From positions 1 to 46,106 of the forward strand of contig JALQPE010001062.1 in assembly GCA_030407315.1 (NCBI GenBank): a DNA stretch of 46,106 bases, given 5' to 3'. The notes beneath the pieces were generated by a model. It did not search any database, was not told the origin of the DNA, and was given only the letters and a program-made list of their open reading frames with translations. Of the stretch, positions 31,575 through 41,458 are shown piece after piece. A program made the position numbers and the translations under genes. How positions within the stretch are numbered: the stretch's first letter is position 1; every line of letters begins with the position of its first letter. The stretch comes from Asparagopsis taxiformis. Lineage: Eukaryota > Rhodophyta > Florideophyceae > Bonnemaisoniales > Bonnemaisoniaceae.

Positions 31575-32534
31575 ATGAAACGGAAACGTCTATTGAAGAT
31601 TCTGGGATGGCTCCTGGCCGTGGTGGTATTCATCGGGATCATAGGATTTCTGCATGTCCGAAGCGTCGCTACTGGTACGGCAGAACCAAGCGTACCCACA
31701 AACTCTAAGACGATTGAAGCCAATGGCTACACCTTCTCTACTCAAATCAGTGGACATCCAGATAGTACTGCCGTTATTCTCTTGCACGGCTTTCCCGAAT
31801 CATCAGCCATGTGGAAGCAGTTTATGTCGGACCTCAATGAGCAGGGATATTACATTATCGCTCCTAATCAACGAGGTTATAGTGCAGGAGCCAGACCCTC
31901 AGAAATAGAACAATATGCGGTCAAACACCTTGGATCTGATGTGCTAGAAATAGCTAAAACCTTAGGCATAGATCAATTTCACCTGGTGGGGCACGACTGG
32001 GAAGTGGCGTAGGATGGTGGGTAGCGGCACAGCACCCCGAGCAAGTTTGAGTTATACTTCGTTATCGGTACCTCACCTAGGCGCTTTTGGTCGGGCCTAC
32101 CGAGAGGATAGCCTCCAACATACTGCCAGTGGGTATATCCGAAACTTCCAAATCAAGATTCTTCCTGAGTACTACATCGCCCGGATGACTACAAACTACT
32201 AAGGAGTTTTTATAATCGTCAAGGACCTGAAGAGACAGAGGCTTATCTAGATCTCTTTAGTCAGAAAGGAGCACTGACTGGAGCCATTAATTGGTATCGA
32301 GCTAATTTTGATGTTTTCGAGAAAGGAATTGACTTGCCAGCAGTAGAAGTTCCCGTTTTATTTTTGTGGGGAAATAAAGACCGTGCTTTGCAACGTACAG
32401 GGGTGAAGTGGACGGAAGAATACGTCCAGGACTATTATCGGTTTGTGGAATTGGAAGCAGGACATTGGTTGATACAGGAGAAATACGATACTGTCTATCA
32501 AGAAATCCTACATCACTTGCGTCTACCACAGTAA
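31575..32534 (+). CDS. Alpha/beta hydrolase, epoxide-hydrolase-like, frameshifted
   Basis: About 320 residues. An N-terminal membrane anchor (LLKILGWLLAVVVFIGIIGF) precedes the hydrolase fold. VILLHGFPESSAMW carries the HGxP oxyanion motif, IIAPNQRGYSAGARP follows, and LVGHDWGSGVGWW has the Asp nucleophile of the epoxide-hydrolase/dehalogenase group instead of Ser. The cap has YIARDDYKLLRSFYN and NWYRANFD. The acid/base region is VPVLFLWGNKDRAL and VELEAGHWLIQEKYD with the catalytic His. Breaks near 32005, 32045 and 32190. Substrate unknown. Confidence 0.85.
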
Positions 32535-32798
32535 GGAACGGCCTCCCCAAACATCCGATACCTTCAATCATCAACGATCAAAACGGTTTTTCCGCCTACG
32601 TTTTTGCATACGATCATAATGACTTCCAAAGCTATCTCGCTTAGGCGTGAAAAGGGCATTCAAGATCGCTTTCAGGATTTTAGGATGGTGGATTCACGTG
32701 GTGTTTTGCCAAACTCTCTCATTTGGATTGACTTTTATAATCATAAGTCAAAAACAGCCCAAAAAGTTCCTTTCAAGGATTCCATTGAAGCATGAGTT

Positions 32799-33342
32799 CT
32801 ATTTACAGAAAGTCCTCCAGAAATCAATTAGGCTTGCTTGAGAAGGATGCGGGGCTTGACTCGCCACAGCATAGACGAAATAGGGCTGAAAGATGGGTTT
32901 ACTAAAGTATTTCTGGAGACCTGAGAAGTTTTGTTCCGGCACGTGAAAGCACGATAAAGAACCATCAACTTCTTCTAATTCAAGTAAGCCTCTATGCACA
33001 ATTTCAGGTTTGTACAGCCACCCTTTCCGCCTTACTTCCTTTCTATACCCTGTGAGCCGTATCTGCTTAATGCTAGTCCACAAAGTTCCTACACAGCGCA
33101 TCCGCTGCGTGCGATTCAATCTCAGGATCAAGCCCTTTTTCATCAATTCAAAACTTACAAAACTGACCTCATTTTCTACGTATTCATTCAGCTCATCAAA
33201 AGTAGGAATACCTTTGCTATAAAACACCTTGGGAGATCCCGTACCTTTCAGGCGAATGATCTCCTGAAGGAAAAAGAACCTCCGTAGTATTCTAGCTCTT
33301 CCTCATCTAAACTCCACTCAATTCTATTTCTACGGCTTTCAT
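32799..33342 (-). CDS. Hypothetical cytosolic protein, frameshifted
   Basis: Not recognised. From ATG 33342 the sequence reads MKAVEI, then after one break RIEWSLDEEELEYYGGSFF, and after a second break in a five-T run FLQEIIRLKGTGSPKVFYSK, leading into the long frame with GIPTFDELNEYVENEVSFVS, CVGTLWTSIKQIRLTGYRKE and PEIVHRGLLELEEVDGSLSC. The whole is about 180 residues and looks like a compact soluble alpha/beta protein without a leader. The conserved-looking continuation on both sides of each break supports a real gene. 32535-32798 between it and the hydrolase gene shows nothing convincing. Confidence 0.5.
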
Positions 33343-33493
33343 TGGATCGATTTATTAGGCATGAATACCCTACTAACAAACCCGATCCAGAATTTGATCA
33401 AAAAATTAGAGAAGTGATTTTATAAGGTACCTTTTTAGTATAGATGGGCGGTTAGTCTACAAGAACCAATTAGCGTGCATTAGTTTTGCCGGC

Positions 33494-33893
33494 TTAAAGG
33501 TCGCCTCCTTGCCTTTCTTCTCGTAGCTCTTCTACCCACTCTCTGGCCTTTACCGTGTCATAGATGATTTTCAAGCTCGTAATCCTATTCTCCTCATTAA
33601 AAGTCAAGATATCCACTACATCAAAAGTAACTTGACGCCCATGTTGCAAGGTCCAATCATATTGAAAGTAAAGGGCGATATTTCCAGAAGAAGGTTCTTC
33701 AAAAATCCTTTGATCGTCAGTTTAGATTGGGTCGTGTCCTTGGCCAGAATATCGTAGAATTCTTTGGCGGGAAGAGTTCCGTAAATCGGGGACACGACAA
33801 AGCCATCTGCAGAAAATAGATTAATTAAGGACGTAAGATCAGCAGCTGCCAGGAATTGTATGTATTGCTTAGAAACTTCTGTTTGGAATGCAT
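33494..33893 (-). CDS. SnoaL/NTF2-like protein, frameshifted
   Basis: About 133 residues in three short frame segments. From ATG 33893, after an early break, it reads QTEVSKQYIQFLAAADLTSL, INLFSADGFVVSPIYGTLPA and KEFYDILAKDTTQSKLTIKG; after a break near 33705, FEEPSSGNIALYFQYDWTLQ, HGRQVTFDVVDILTFNEENR and ITSLKIIYDTVKAREWVEEL. This is the cone-shaped NTF2/SnoaL fold pattern: a helix-turn start, then strands rich in F/Y/W with a D near FSADG. Such proteins include polyketide cyclases and many unknowns, so no reaction is assigned. Confidence 0.72.
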
Positions 33894-33971
33894 GATATCA
33901 ATGGTAAAGATGTAAATATAAATGTTGCCAAAAGCGACAATCTCCTTCCTCATTGGTGTAAGTGCTTCTCC

Positions 33972-34517
33972 TTAGTGAGTGATAATCTTCTTGATCATCC
34001 ATTTCCAAGTTTCAAGTACTTCTTCAGAATTTAAACTACATATGTCCTTTAAAATCGTAACTGATTCTATACCCAACATAGTACTGATAGCACTTACCAT
34101 TTTGTCGAATTCTCCCGCAGAAACCGACTTTCTTAGTGGCTTAAGCGCCTCTTCGGTTAAAATGACTCGACGACCTCCCCTGGTGTAATTTTTTTTGTTC
34201 TGAACAGATTCCTTCATTACAGCACTTAGGTAAGTCGAAACTCCACTTCATTCTTAGTGAGTATGTCAAAATGATAGCTGATCAGTATTTCAATTCGCCC
34301 ATCGAGATCATCTTCGGATAGGCCGGAAAACAGATTCTCCTTTTCTTCCGATTTGGAATGGAGGGATGCCTCTCTTGTAAAACATCCTTACTGGAAAAAT
34401 AGCGATAGGCCGTTGCTTTAGAAACCTGAGCTTCTTTTGCTATCTTCTCTATATCTATTGAGTGCCCTCAATCAGCCACTTATGCGCCACCTCCAATAGT
34501 TTTTCTCTCGTTTTCAT
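33972..34517 (-). CDS. TetR-family transcriptional regulator, frameshifted
   Basis: About 180 residues. HTH at the N-terminus: MKTREKLLEVAHKWLIEGHS, IDIEKIAKEAQVSKATAYRY, then FSSKDVLQE. The start is ATG 34517; the open frame continues upstream through the operator region but loses TetR similarity. The ligand domain includes the loop region around 34340-34220 (LSEDDLDGRIEILISYHFDI) and, after a break near 34215, KNYTRGGRRVILTEEALKPL and EEVLETWKWMIKKII. Another break lies near 34460. Divergent from the hydrolase gene at 34818, with two identical operator-like repeats in the shared region, so autoregulation and control of the hydrolase are likely. Confidence 0.85.
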
Positions 34518-34561
34518 TTTCTGCTTAATCCTTCCCGAATTCAGAAATTCGCCTTCTTTGC

Positions 34562-34580
34562 GAGACTTTTCTCTCATAAA
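34562..34580. promoter_or_regulatory. Probable TetR operator, copy 1
   Basis: The 19-bp sequence GAGACTTTTCTCTCATAAA is repeated exactly at 34594-34612. Its core GAGA-CTTTTC-TCTC is an inverted repeat, as expected for a dimeric regulator. It lies 45 nt upstream of the tetR ATG. Confidence 0.6.
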
Positions 34581-34584
34581 GCAA

Positions 34585-34592
34585 TATATTTG
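34585..34592 (+). promoter_or_regulatory. -7 box between the two operators
   Basis: TATATTTG is a perfect TAnnTTTG match placed between the operator copies, on the strand of the hydrolase gene (227 nt upstream of its ATG). Binding of a regulator to either flanking site should block this promoter. The long leader down to 34817 shows no other feature. Confidence 0.5.
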
Positions 34593-34593
34593 T

Positions 34594-34612
34594 GAGACTT
34601 TTCTCTCATAAA
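34594..34612. promoter_or_regulatory. Probable TetR operator, copy 2
   Basis: Identical to the 19 bp at 34562-34580 and 32 bp downstream of it, close to three helical turns. Here the inverted repeat extends by one pair (TGAGA-CTTTTC-TCTCA). Confidence 0.6.
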
Positions 34613-34817
34613 TGTACAAAAAATGAAGAATTTGCTTGACTCTAAGATTCAAAGGAGATACAAAACGAGCAAAGCACGCATGCCAAAATTACTATCCCTT
34701 ACTAGCAAAGCATTGCTCATATCGTTCGTAGTCCAGCTCATACAAACATCAACGATATTCAATTCACACACTGCTTAGACAAATGCCTACTATCTATCTA
34801 TATAAAACCCATTATTC

Positions 34818-35615
34818 ATGAAGAACATTAGGATCAGAGGAAATAATTGGAAGTACGAAGATTTCAATACGGATAAAGAGGAGGTACTGCTATTTGTGCA
34901 TGGTCATCCTTTTACCATAGCATGTGGAAATATCAATACGAAGCGCTAAAGAATTTCAGATTAATCCTTCCAGATTTGCGGGGCTATGGAAAATCCGATA
35001 TCAATCCAAGAAAATATACATAGAGGAACAAGCGCTGGATCTCGCCTTATTATTAGATGAACTTGATATCCAGCAGATTCACCTCATTGGCCTATCTATG
35101 GGCGGGCAAATTATTGTTGAATTCCAAAGATTGTTTCCAGCAAGAGTCAAGTCACTTATCATATGTGCTAGTACACCAACGGCAGAGACAAAAGAGAGTT
35201 ACAATAATAGATTACAACTCGCCGAATCCATACTTCAAACGGGAATGGAAGTGTATACGAGAAACGATATTCATAAATACATCAACCTGGATGAAGTTGG
35301 AAAAGGTGCCGAAATCTATAAACACCTGTATGAAATGATGGCTTCAACTACAGTAGAAGGAGCAGTGGCCTCACACCGAGGAAGAGCAGAAAGAAGAAGC
35401 AATTTTGAGCACTTGAAATACATTCAAGTGCCCACTTTAGTCATTGCTGGAGAAAAAGACTTCTTTTTTCCAATTCATGAAGTAGAGAAGGTCGCCCGTG
35501 AAATTAGCGGCGCGCATTTGACGTCATCGAAAAAGTGGGCCATCTCCCCAACATGGAGGAGCCAACTCAATTCAACGCCTTAATCAACAACTTCTTGATC
35601 AAAACTTGCAGATAG
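34818..35615 (+). CDS. Alpha/beta hydrolase (Ser nucleophile), frameshifted
   Basis: About 265 residues, no leader. MKNIRIRGNNWKYEDFNTDK opens the chain, then VLLFVHGHPF (oxyanion HG) and, after a break near 34910, MWKYQYEALKNFRLILPDLR and GYGKSDINPRKY. The nucleophile elbow is IGLSMGGQI. The acid region is VPTLVIAGEKDFFFP, and after a break near 35525, IEKVGHLPNMEEPTQFNALI supplies the catalytic His. This is the generic hydrolase/perhydrolase/lactonase type; substrate unknown. It faces a TetR regulator, an arrangement typical of a small-molecule-inducible detoxifying enzyme. Confidence 0.85.
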
Positions 35616-35621
35616 ATTACT

Positions 35622-36685
35622 TCACAATTGCGCTCCATCTTGCTCATATCTCAAGCCAAACAATGGACGCAGAAACTTGACCCTTCTGATTCCTTCATAG
35701 CTAAGATAACAGCCTGCAAAAGTGGTGAGCGTTACCAAAATAAACTTCATGGGAGTGGATATTTCCCAGGGGAAAATGAGTGCCGATCCCAAATAGATAA
35801 ATAACATATGCAGGATATAAACCGGATACGCGGCTTTACTTAGGTATTGCAATGACTTGCTTCCTCGATTCAAGGAAGTATAAGCAAAAGCAAAAAGGCT
35901 AAATATCCAAAGATTGGATTCAATAGCTAAAAGGTATTTCGGGACCATGACGAAGTCAAATAAGTCCATCGAATAGCGTACAGTAACACGGCTCCTATTA
36001 GCAAGCCCCATCTTATACTCAGCACGCTATTCCAGAAAGAATCTTTAGAATGGATGATCAGGAAACCAAAGAAAAAGCAAGCAAGCCTAAGAAGAAACCA
36101 TGCTTATTCATGGCGTAATACTCAAAGGCTTCTGGATTGACCAGCACTGCTTCCAGCACAAAACACCCAATCATCAATAGCATGCCCCAAACACTCCCCA
36201 TCAGCTTCTTGATCCTTCGGCTTAAACTCCCATCGGGTCTATTTTCAGGTAGATGAAGAGGGGGATAAAAATTATTACGTATACAAAATATTAGCCAGAA
36301 ACCACAGGTGAGCAGGTTGTAGCGAGAAGGCAATATCTTGTCGGTAATATTGTTGCCATAAGAGGATGTGAAGCGGAACAATACATAGCATCCCAAATAA
36401 AAAGGGAACAAGTATTCTCCTACTCCGTTCCATTAGCAGCGCTCCAGCATTACGTTTCCTAATTGCGAACCCTACCCCCATTCCGGAGATGTAGAAAAGG
36501 ATAGGTATCCGCCAAACATTGAGCATCGCCATCGGTGCTTTAAGGCTATCCATACTTTCACCATTTTGGATAAATCCAATCAAGGCGCCCCAGGGCTGAA
36601 AACCAATGGCAATGTGGTAGAGCAGCAATAGCCAAATAGCTATCACCCTCAACCAGTCGATATCATATCTTCTTGTTACTTGCAT
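35622..36685 (-). CDS. Acyltransferase 3 family membrane protein, frameshifted
   Basis: About 355 residues with ten or so membrane segments. RRYDIDWLRVIAIWLLLLYH contains the N-terminal helix and the conserved His of acyltransferase 3 (OafA/OpgC-like) enzymes. WRIPILFYISGMGVGFAIRK and RRILVPFLFGMLCIVPLHIL are also family blocks. Breaks near 36280, 36250, 36060 and 36010 divide the middle; the end (AAYPVYILHMLFIYLGSALI, FAGCYLSYEGIRRVKFLRPL, FGLRY) is typical. These enzymes O-acylate cell-surface or periplasmic glycans. It converges with the hydrolase gene, the stops being 6 nt apart. Confidence 0.88.
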
Positions 36686-36694
36686 GAATATAGC

Positions 36695-37271
36695 CTATTG
36701 TTTATTGCTTAATAACTCCGCAATTTCCGGGAGAGTCGCCTCAAGCTCCTCGTAATTTAGCTTAAAGCCCAATGGTCCCAAATCTTTACTAATCTGATCA
36801 TAGATTGGTTTTACTTGTTCAAATGTTGTCGCAATGGAAGCCAGCGCAGTAGCGCCATAATTGTTCTTCGCATCGATATCCGCATCAGCCTGTAGCAAAG
36901 CTTTGACAATCCCCTTTCTTCCAAAGAACGCAGCGGTATGTAGGGCGGTGGAGCCATCATTACTTTGGACGCTTAGGTCTGCACCTGCGTCGATGAGCAG
37001 TTGGCTATTTGCTCTTTATCAAAGGTGGCTGCAATGTTTAAGGGTGTTGATCCATATTCGTCTTTTTGATTGAGATCCGTCCCGGCTTTGATGTGCTGTT
37101 CAATCGCCTTTACATCGCCCATAAAGGTAGCCGCATGAATAGTCATGGATGGTGGCTTGGGGCTAGCTGTTTCGGTATTTTCTCCCGTCTTAGGCTGACA
37201 GCCGCGCAAATAAAAAGGAATGCTAGAAGGAGGAATCGAGTAAAATAGTTGTAATCTAACTTTTGGTTCAT
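36695..37271 (-). CDS. Ankyrin-repeat lipoprotein, frameshifted
   Basis: About 192 residues. From ATG 37271 a leader (MNQKLDYNYFTRFLLLAFLF) reaches a lipobox LRGC only if one T is added to the five-T run near 37217. The mature part has at least three ankyrin repeats: SMTIHAATFMGDVKAIEQHI, STPLNIAATFDKEQIAN, and after a break near 37015, STALHTAAFFGRKGIVKALL and YGATALASIATTFEQV. The C-terminus is helical (YEELEATLPEIAELLSNKQ). Ankyrin repeats bind protein partners; none is suggested by the context. The stop lies 9 nt upstream of the acyltransferase start, so the two are probably co-transcribed. Confidence 0.83.
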
Positions 37272-37458
37272 TATTGAAATTTTAAATAATTTGATTGATG
37301 AAGCAAAGGTGCAGGCTAATTCGGGGGTGGACTAAACAACTGGGTAGCAAGCTTTTGATGTTATGCTGATAGTCTTGAAACTATGATGCATGGGTATAAA
37401 CTATGACGCATAGGTCGTATGGATGCTGTTGTGGATGGCATTTTTTCTACCTACTTTT

Positions 37459-37618
37459 AGAAGCTGTTTGAGTTTAACAATGTGTTTTGTTATGACCCTT
37501 TTCCACCACTTTTCGGCTTTTTATCGTCACATAGCCTGCTATTTTCCTCAAAAAGAGCCTTGATTGGCAAAAAAATAGACCTGTAACAAATTCCAAAAGC
37601 CAAATTCAAACAGCTTCT
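37459..37618. repeat. 160-bp inverted repeat upstream of the HTH-TPR gene
   Basis: AGAAGCTGTTTGAGTTT at 37459-37475 has its inverted partner at 37602-37618, with one mismatch in 17 bp. About 10 bp farther in, TTTGTTA recurs on both arms. The interior is non-coding and the element ends 13 nt before the ATG at 37632. It fills much of the 360-bp intergenic region; the rest of that region shows nothing else. Confidence 0.55.
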
Positions 37619-37631
37619 TACATTCAACTTA

Positions 37632-39716
37632 ATGCAAACCATGGGCTATTCACCGATACCAAGAATACTTTTCTGAACCAGTTGATCAGCCATATCCATG
37701 AGAATCTGGCGGATGAACACTTTGGTGTAAGTGAGTTAGCTCAGGCAGTTAGTATGAGTCGCTCCAACTTGCTTCGGAAAGTGAAACAGCAAACAGGAGG
37801 AACTTCTGTCAGTGTGTTTATCCGTAAGGTTCGATTGGCCGAAGCCAAGATCCGACTACAGGATGAAACCATCACAGTCTCGGAGATCGCTTTCCAGGTT
37901 GGATTCAATAGTACCTCCTATTTCACACGCTGTTTTAAAGAGGAATTTGGTATCCTCCTGGTGAAGAGCGAAAGAGAAAGCAGGAATCCCTTCAAGCCCA
38001 TACCGTTCCAACAGACTCAATCAAATCCAAATCGCTGCTCCAGCGATATCTGCCCCCTACCCTCTTTGCGCTGGGCGTGGTTGCAATACTCCTATTTTCT
38101 ATCCGTCCTAAGGAAGAAGTCGGGATGGCTGAAGCATCATTGGAAAAATCGATCGCCGTCCTGCCTTTTATCAATGACAGTGAAGACAGTTCCAATATCT
38201 ATATCATTAATGGCCTAATGGAAGCCATACTGAACGACCTTCAAAAAATCGAAGATCTCAAGGTCATTAGTAGAACAAGCGTGGAAAAATACCGTCACCG
38301 AGCAAAGACCATTCCTGAACTAGCGGCAGAGTTACAAGTGAATTATTTCATAGAGGGAAGCGGGCAAAAGATCGGAGATCAAATCGTACTCAGCGTACAG
38401 TTGATCGAGGCCGTCAATGACCGACACATCTGGTCTGAGCGCTATGAGCGAGAAGCTACTGGGATATTTAAACTACAAAGCGATATAGCCCTACAAGTCG
38501 CCAACGAAATTGAAGCCATCATCACTCCTGAAGAGCGGAAACGCATTCAAAAGCCTCCCACTCAAAACTCGGTAGCCTATGATTTTTATCTTGAAGGTCT
38601 AGGAACGATGACTGATCAAGAAAGCGGAAACCTGAGTGAAGCTATTGTACTATTTGAAAAAGCCATCGAACAAGATGAAGGCTTTGCTCAAGCTTACGGC
38701 TATTTAGGTGTTTGTTACTATTTTCTTGATGTTTTTCGAAAGGAAAAGAAATATGGAGAAAAGATCAACACCTATGCAGACAAGGCCATTTTGCTAGACC
38801 CTGAACTTGGCCCAGGCCTCATAGCCAAGGCCCTTTTCTACATGCAAGATGAGCAATATGCATTGGCCATAGAATTTTTGAATAAGGTACTAGATTACTA
38901 CCCCAATGATGCCTGGGTACATAATTTCTTATCCGACATTTATGCCAACTATTTACTAAATACGGAAGAGTACCTCACGCACGCCATTCAAGGGATTCAA
39001 AGAGCAGCCCTTGATCAAGACTCAATCACCGCCAGCAATAGTTATTTACACCTCAGCAATGCCCTCGCACAATCCGGCTTCATCCATGAAGCCGAAAAAC
39101 TATATTCAACGATCTTTAGCACTCATCCTAAAAATATATTCGCCGAAACCTTATACAGCTACATCCGATTTGCACAAAACTTTGACCTTCCTGCCACCCA
39201 GCAGGCCCTCCTTGAGACTTACCAAAAGGATTCCAATAACATCTTGGTCATGCAGGAAGTAGCCAAGCTGTCCTACTTCATGGAGGATTACCAACCGCCT
39301 GGCAGTATTACGATAAATTCCTGCAAATGAAGGAAGAACTAAACTGGGGTGTATATCCCGGTGAAGATGTGAAGATTTCCTTTGTACTTAATCAAATGGA
39401 GAGGCCGGAGGAAGCAAAATCCTACCTCGAAGCTTACCTTGCGTATATTAAGGAGGATGAGTCTATTTATAAAGACTTAAGTTATTCCGCTTACCATGCC
39501 AGTATGGGAAATGTTGCCGAGGGTATCGAGCGCTTGCAAGCCTTCTCCAAAGAACAAAACATTCAATATTGGTTTGTACTATTTTTGGAAAATGATCCCA
39601 TCATGCAACAGTTATCTGGACATTCGGCTTACAAAACAACGATGGATAAGATCAATGAACAATTTTGGAAACAACATGCGTTGTTAAAGAAGAGACTGAT
39701 CGAAAAAGGGTTCTAA
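37632..39716 (+). CDS. AraC-type HTH regulator with TM, TolB-like and TPR domains, frameshifted
   Basis: About 694 residues. The N-terminal AraC HTH reads LISHIHENLADEHFGVSELA, MSRSNLLRKVKQQTGG, VSEIAFQVGFNSTSYFTRCF. A membrane helix follows (LFALGVVAILLFSI, ~38080). Then comes a TolB/FlgO-like N domain: KSIAVLPFINDSEDSSNIYI, DLQKIEDLKVISRTSVEKYR, ELQVNYFIEGSGQKIGDQIV, LSVQLIEAVNDRHIWSERYE, and then TPR repeats (AIVLFEKAIEQDEGFAQAYG, YALAIEFLNKVLDYYPNDAW). The class is common in Bacteroidota as a one-component regulator whose TPR part sits beyond the membrane. Breaks near 37650, 37955 and 39295; 38077-39330 is clean. The gene ends inside the convergent DUF4291 gene. Confidence 0.85.
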
Positions 39717-40365
39717 AAGAAGAATCACTACAATCCAATTCTCTTAGAATCTCTTCATCTAATTGAGGAATATAGACTTGCTCTTCTATTACCATAAGTT
39801 CATCCAATTGTCGAGCAGCGACTAGTTTCCCCTGTTCCAATACAAAGTCAGTAATATCTTCGATCGATCGAATCCACTCCTTCCCAAATTGCTCTTGCAC
39901 CTCCCCTCTCATGCCCAACTGGATGGCACGTCGCTCCAATTTAGCTCCATAGTGATTGTGATCTGGATCCCATTGTAAACGTACATCAGAGTGTTTGATC
40001 GCCTCCTGCCAACTTTCCCGAGTTTCGTATTTGTCGGGTTTAAAAGCCGAATGCACTGCCCCAGCTAATACTTCATCAAAGTGCTCCTTAGTGATCTCGA
40101 TGGCGAGCACGCGCTTCTGGTTTTCCTTCATGGCCCAACCGCAGCGATACATCATCCACAAGAAATTGGGTTTGATCCAGGTCATTCGGTTGTAACTATA
40201 ATGCGGGCCGCCAAATAGCTGATAATCTACGGCATAGGAAGCAATGCGAGGATTAAAGGCCTGGTAAACGATAACCGTATCTTTATTCTGCTGAGCCAAG
40301 ATGTGCTGTCCTGATTGAGGTAGGTCTTTTTCGTATTCTCGGAAGGGGATTGTTCTTAGTTTCAT
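39652..40365 (-). CDS. DUF4291-family protein
   Basis: Intact, 237 residues, cytosolic. Strong family blocks: TIPFREYEKDLPQSGQHILA, VIVYQAFNPRIASYAV, MTWIKPNFLWMMYRCGWAMK, VRLQWDPDHNHYGAKLERRA and IQLGMRG. DUF4291 proteins have no established function. They are about 190-210 residues, so the last ~20 here (FRSVSSLTTHVVSKIVH), which overlap the HTH-TPR gene on the other strand, probably come from a lost stop or a terminal frameshift. Confidence 0.9.
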   Translation of the reverse strand: MKLRTIPFREYEKDLPQSGQHILAQQNKDTVIVYQAFNPRIASYAVDYQLFGGPHYSYNRMTWIKPNFLWMMYRCGWAMKENQKRVLAIEITKEHFDEVLAGAVHSAFKPDKYETRESWQEAIKHSDVRLQWDPDHNHYGAKLERRAIQLGMRGEVQEQFGKEWIRSIEDITDFVLEQGKLVAARQLDELMVIEEQVYIPQLDEEILRELDCSDSSFRTLFRSVSSLTTHVVSKIVH

Positions 40366-40458
40366 GGTTTTGGTTTTACTACTTCAAACCTCGCGACACT
40401 TTGTTTAGTTCCTAAACGATCTATTTTCACGGCTTCAATTCTTACCTCTCTCATGTTT

Positions 40459-41308
40459 CTACGCACGCCCCTTCACATGTCGCTGCTTAAAAGTCATCGG
40501 GTTTTCTCCACTGATCCGCTTGAAAGTGCGATTGAAGTACGACAAGCTCTCAAACCGCATTCGTAGCAAGTCTCCCCTACATTCAGCCCATCAATAGAAG
40601 TCGCTTCGCTTACTAATGCGATACTGATTCAAAAAATTAATAAAAGTATTCCCGCTGCCTTTTTGAAATATCGGCAAAAGGCAGCCTTGCTCAAGTTACA
40701 CAGGGCAGCTACTTCATCCACCTCAATTTTTCGCTGGTAATTCTGATCTATGAAAGCATAAACCGCTCTGAGGCGTTGCTGTTCCTTGAAACTATATTGA
40801 TTAACATAGGGAGCTTCGTGCAGTAACTCTTTTTCTTTGCTCAACGACAATTCTCGAAAATATCAATAGCCTCTAGAAACTGGCGAAAGGGAGACAACTC
40901 ATGAAACTTCTTAAGCCGTTGGCCGATCTGTAGTTTAGTTTGCCCATAAAAGGCAATACCATGCTGAGATTCTGTGAAAAGCTGATCAATCGTTTGCAAT
41001 TCGGGGACAGCGGCAAGGACCTGCTCCTTGAAACTTAGTTGAATTTGCAGAACTACCTTTTCATAATCCGTTTTCACCCCATGATCAAAGTTGAGATGTG
41101 GAATATTGGAGCCGATAAGCACTAAGTCATTCCCCTGATAGCGAGAGATATGATCGCCGACATGTCGGGTTCCATTTGCCCCATCAATGTATACCAATTC
41201 GTATTCAGGGTGAAAATGCCAATAGAAAAGGTCACTTAACCTGGGATTGTGCAAAAGTCGAAAAGAACTATTCGCATCAGGTTGTATATCTTCAAACTGT
41301 GTTCGCAA
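40459..41308 (-). CDS. AraC-family regulator with N-terminal cupin, frameshifted
   Basis: About 283 residues. A cupin sensor domain (FYWHFHPEYELVYIDGANGT, GNDLVLIGSNIPHLNFDHGV) is followed by a linker and an AraC HTH: FIDQNYQRKIEVDEVAALCN, LSKAAFCRYFKKAAG, then across breaks INFLNQYRISEATS, VGETC and the ending ISGENPMTFKQRH before TAG at 40459. Breaks near 40845, 40640, 40605 and 40540. No ATG opens the frame; the start is taken at TTG 41308, with MRTQFEDIQPD. Divergent from the PhyH gene at 41459, hence the probable regulator of the PhyH-symporter-SDR genes. Confidence 0.8.
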
Positions 41309-41417
41309 AGTTATTTTTTGCCCAAAATAGACTATTCCTGCATTAATTATAAGTTAAAAAATCAATATTGTTCAAAAATGAGCAAAATGAGGCTGGCAAA
41401 AGGCATATCGATGACTC

Positions 41418-41425
41418 TATATTTG
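41418..41425 (+). promoter_or_regulatory. -7 box for the PhyH operon
   Basis: TATATTTG, a perfect TAnnTTTG match, 33 nt upstream of the PhyH start and within the 150-nt divergent region shared with the AraC regulator. No clear -33. Confidence 0.5.
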
Positions 41426-41458
41426 TACTATCAACTGCGAACTATAAAATACAACAAG

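Noticed and set aside
32647..32841. Plus-strand frame with a hydrophobic stretch (ILGWWIHVVFCQTLSFGLTF)
   Set aside because: Runs into the opposite strand of the gene at 32799, has no ribosome-binding context and no recognisable family.
41249..41458. Upstream extension of the PhyH frame to 41249
   Set aside because: The extension overlaps the divergent AraC gene and the -7 box; the ATG at 41459 fits the family.
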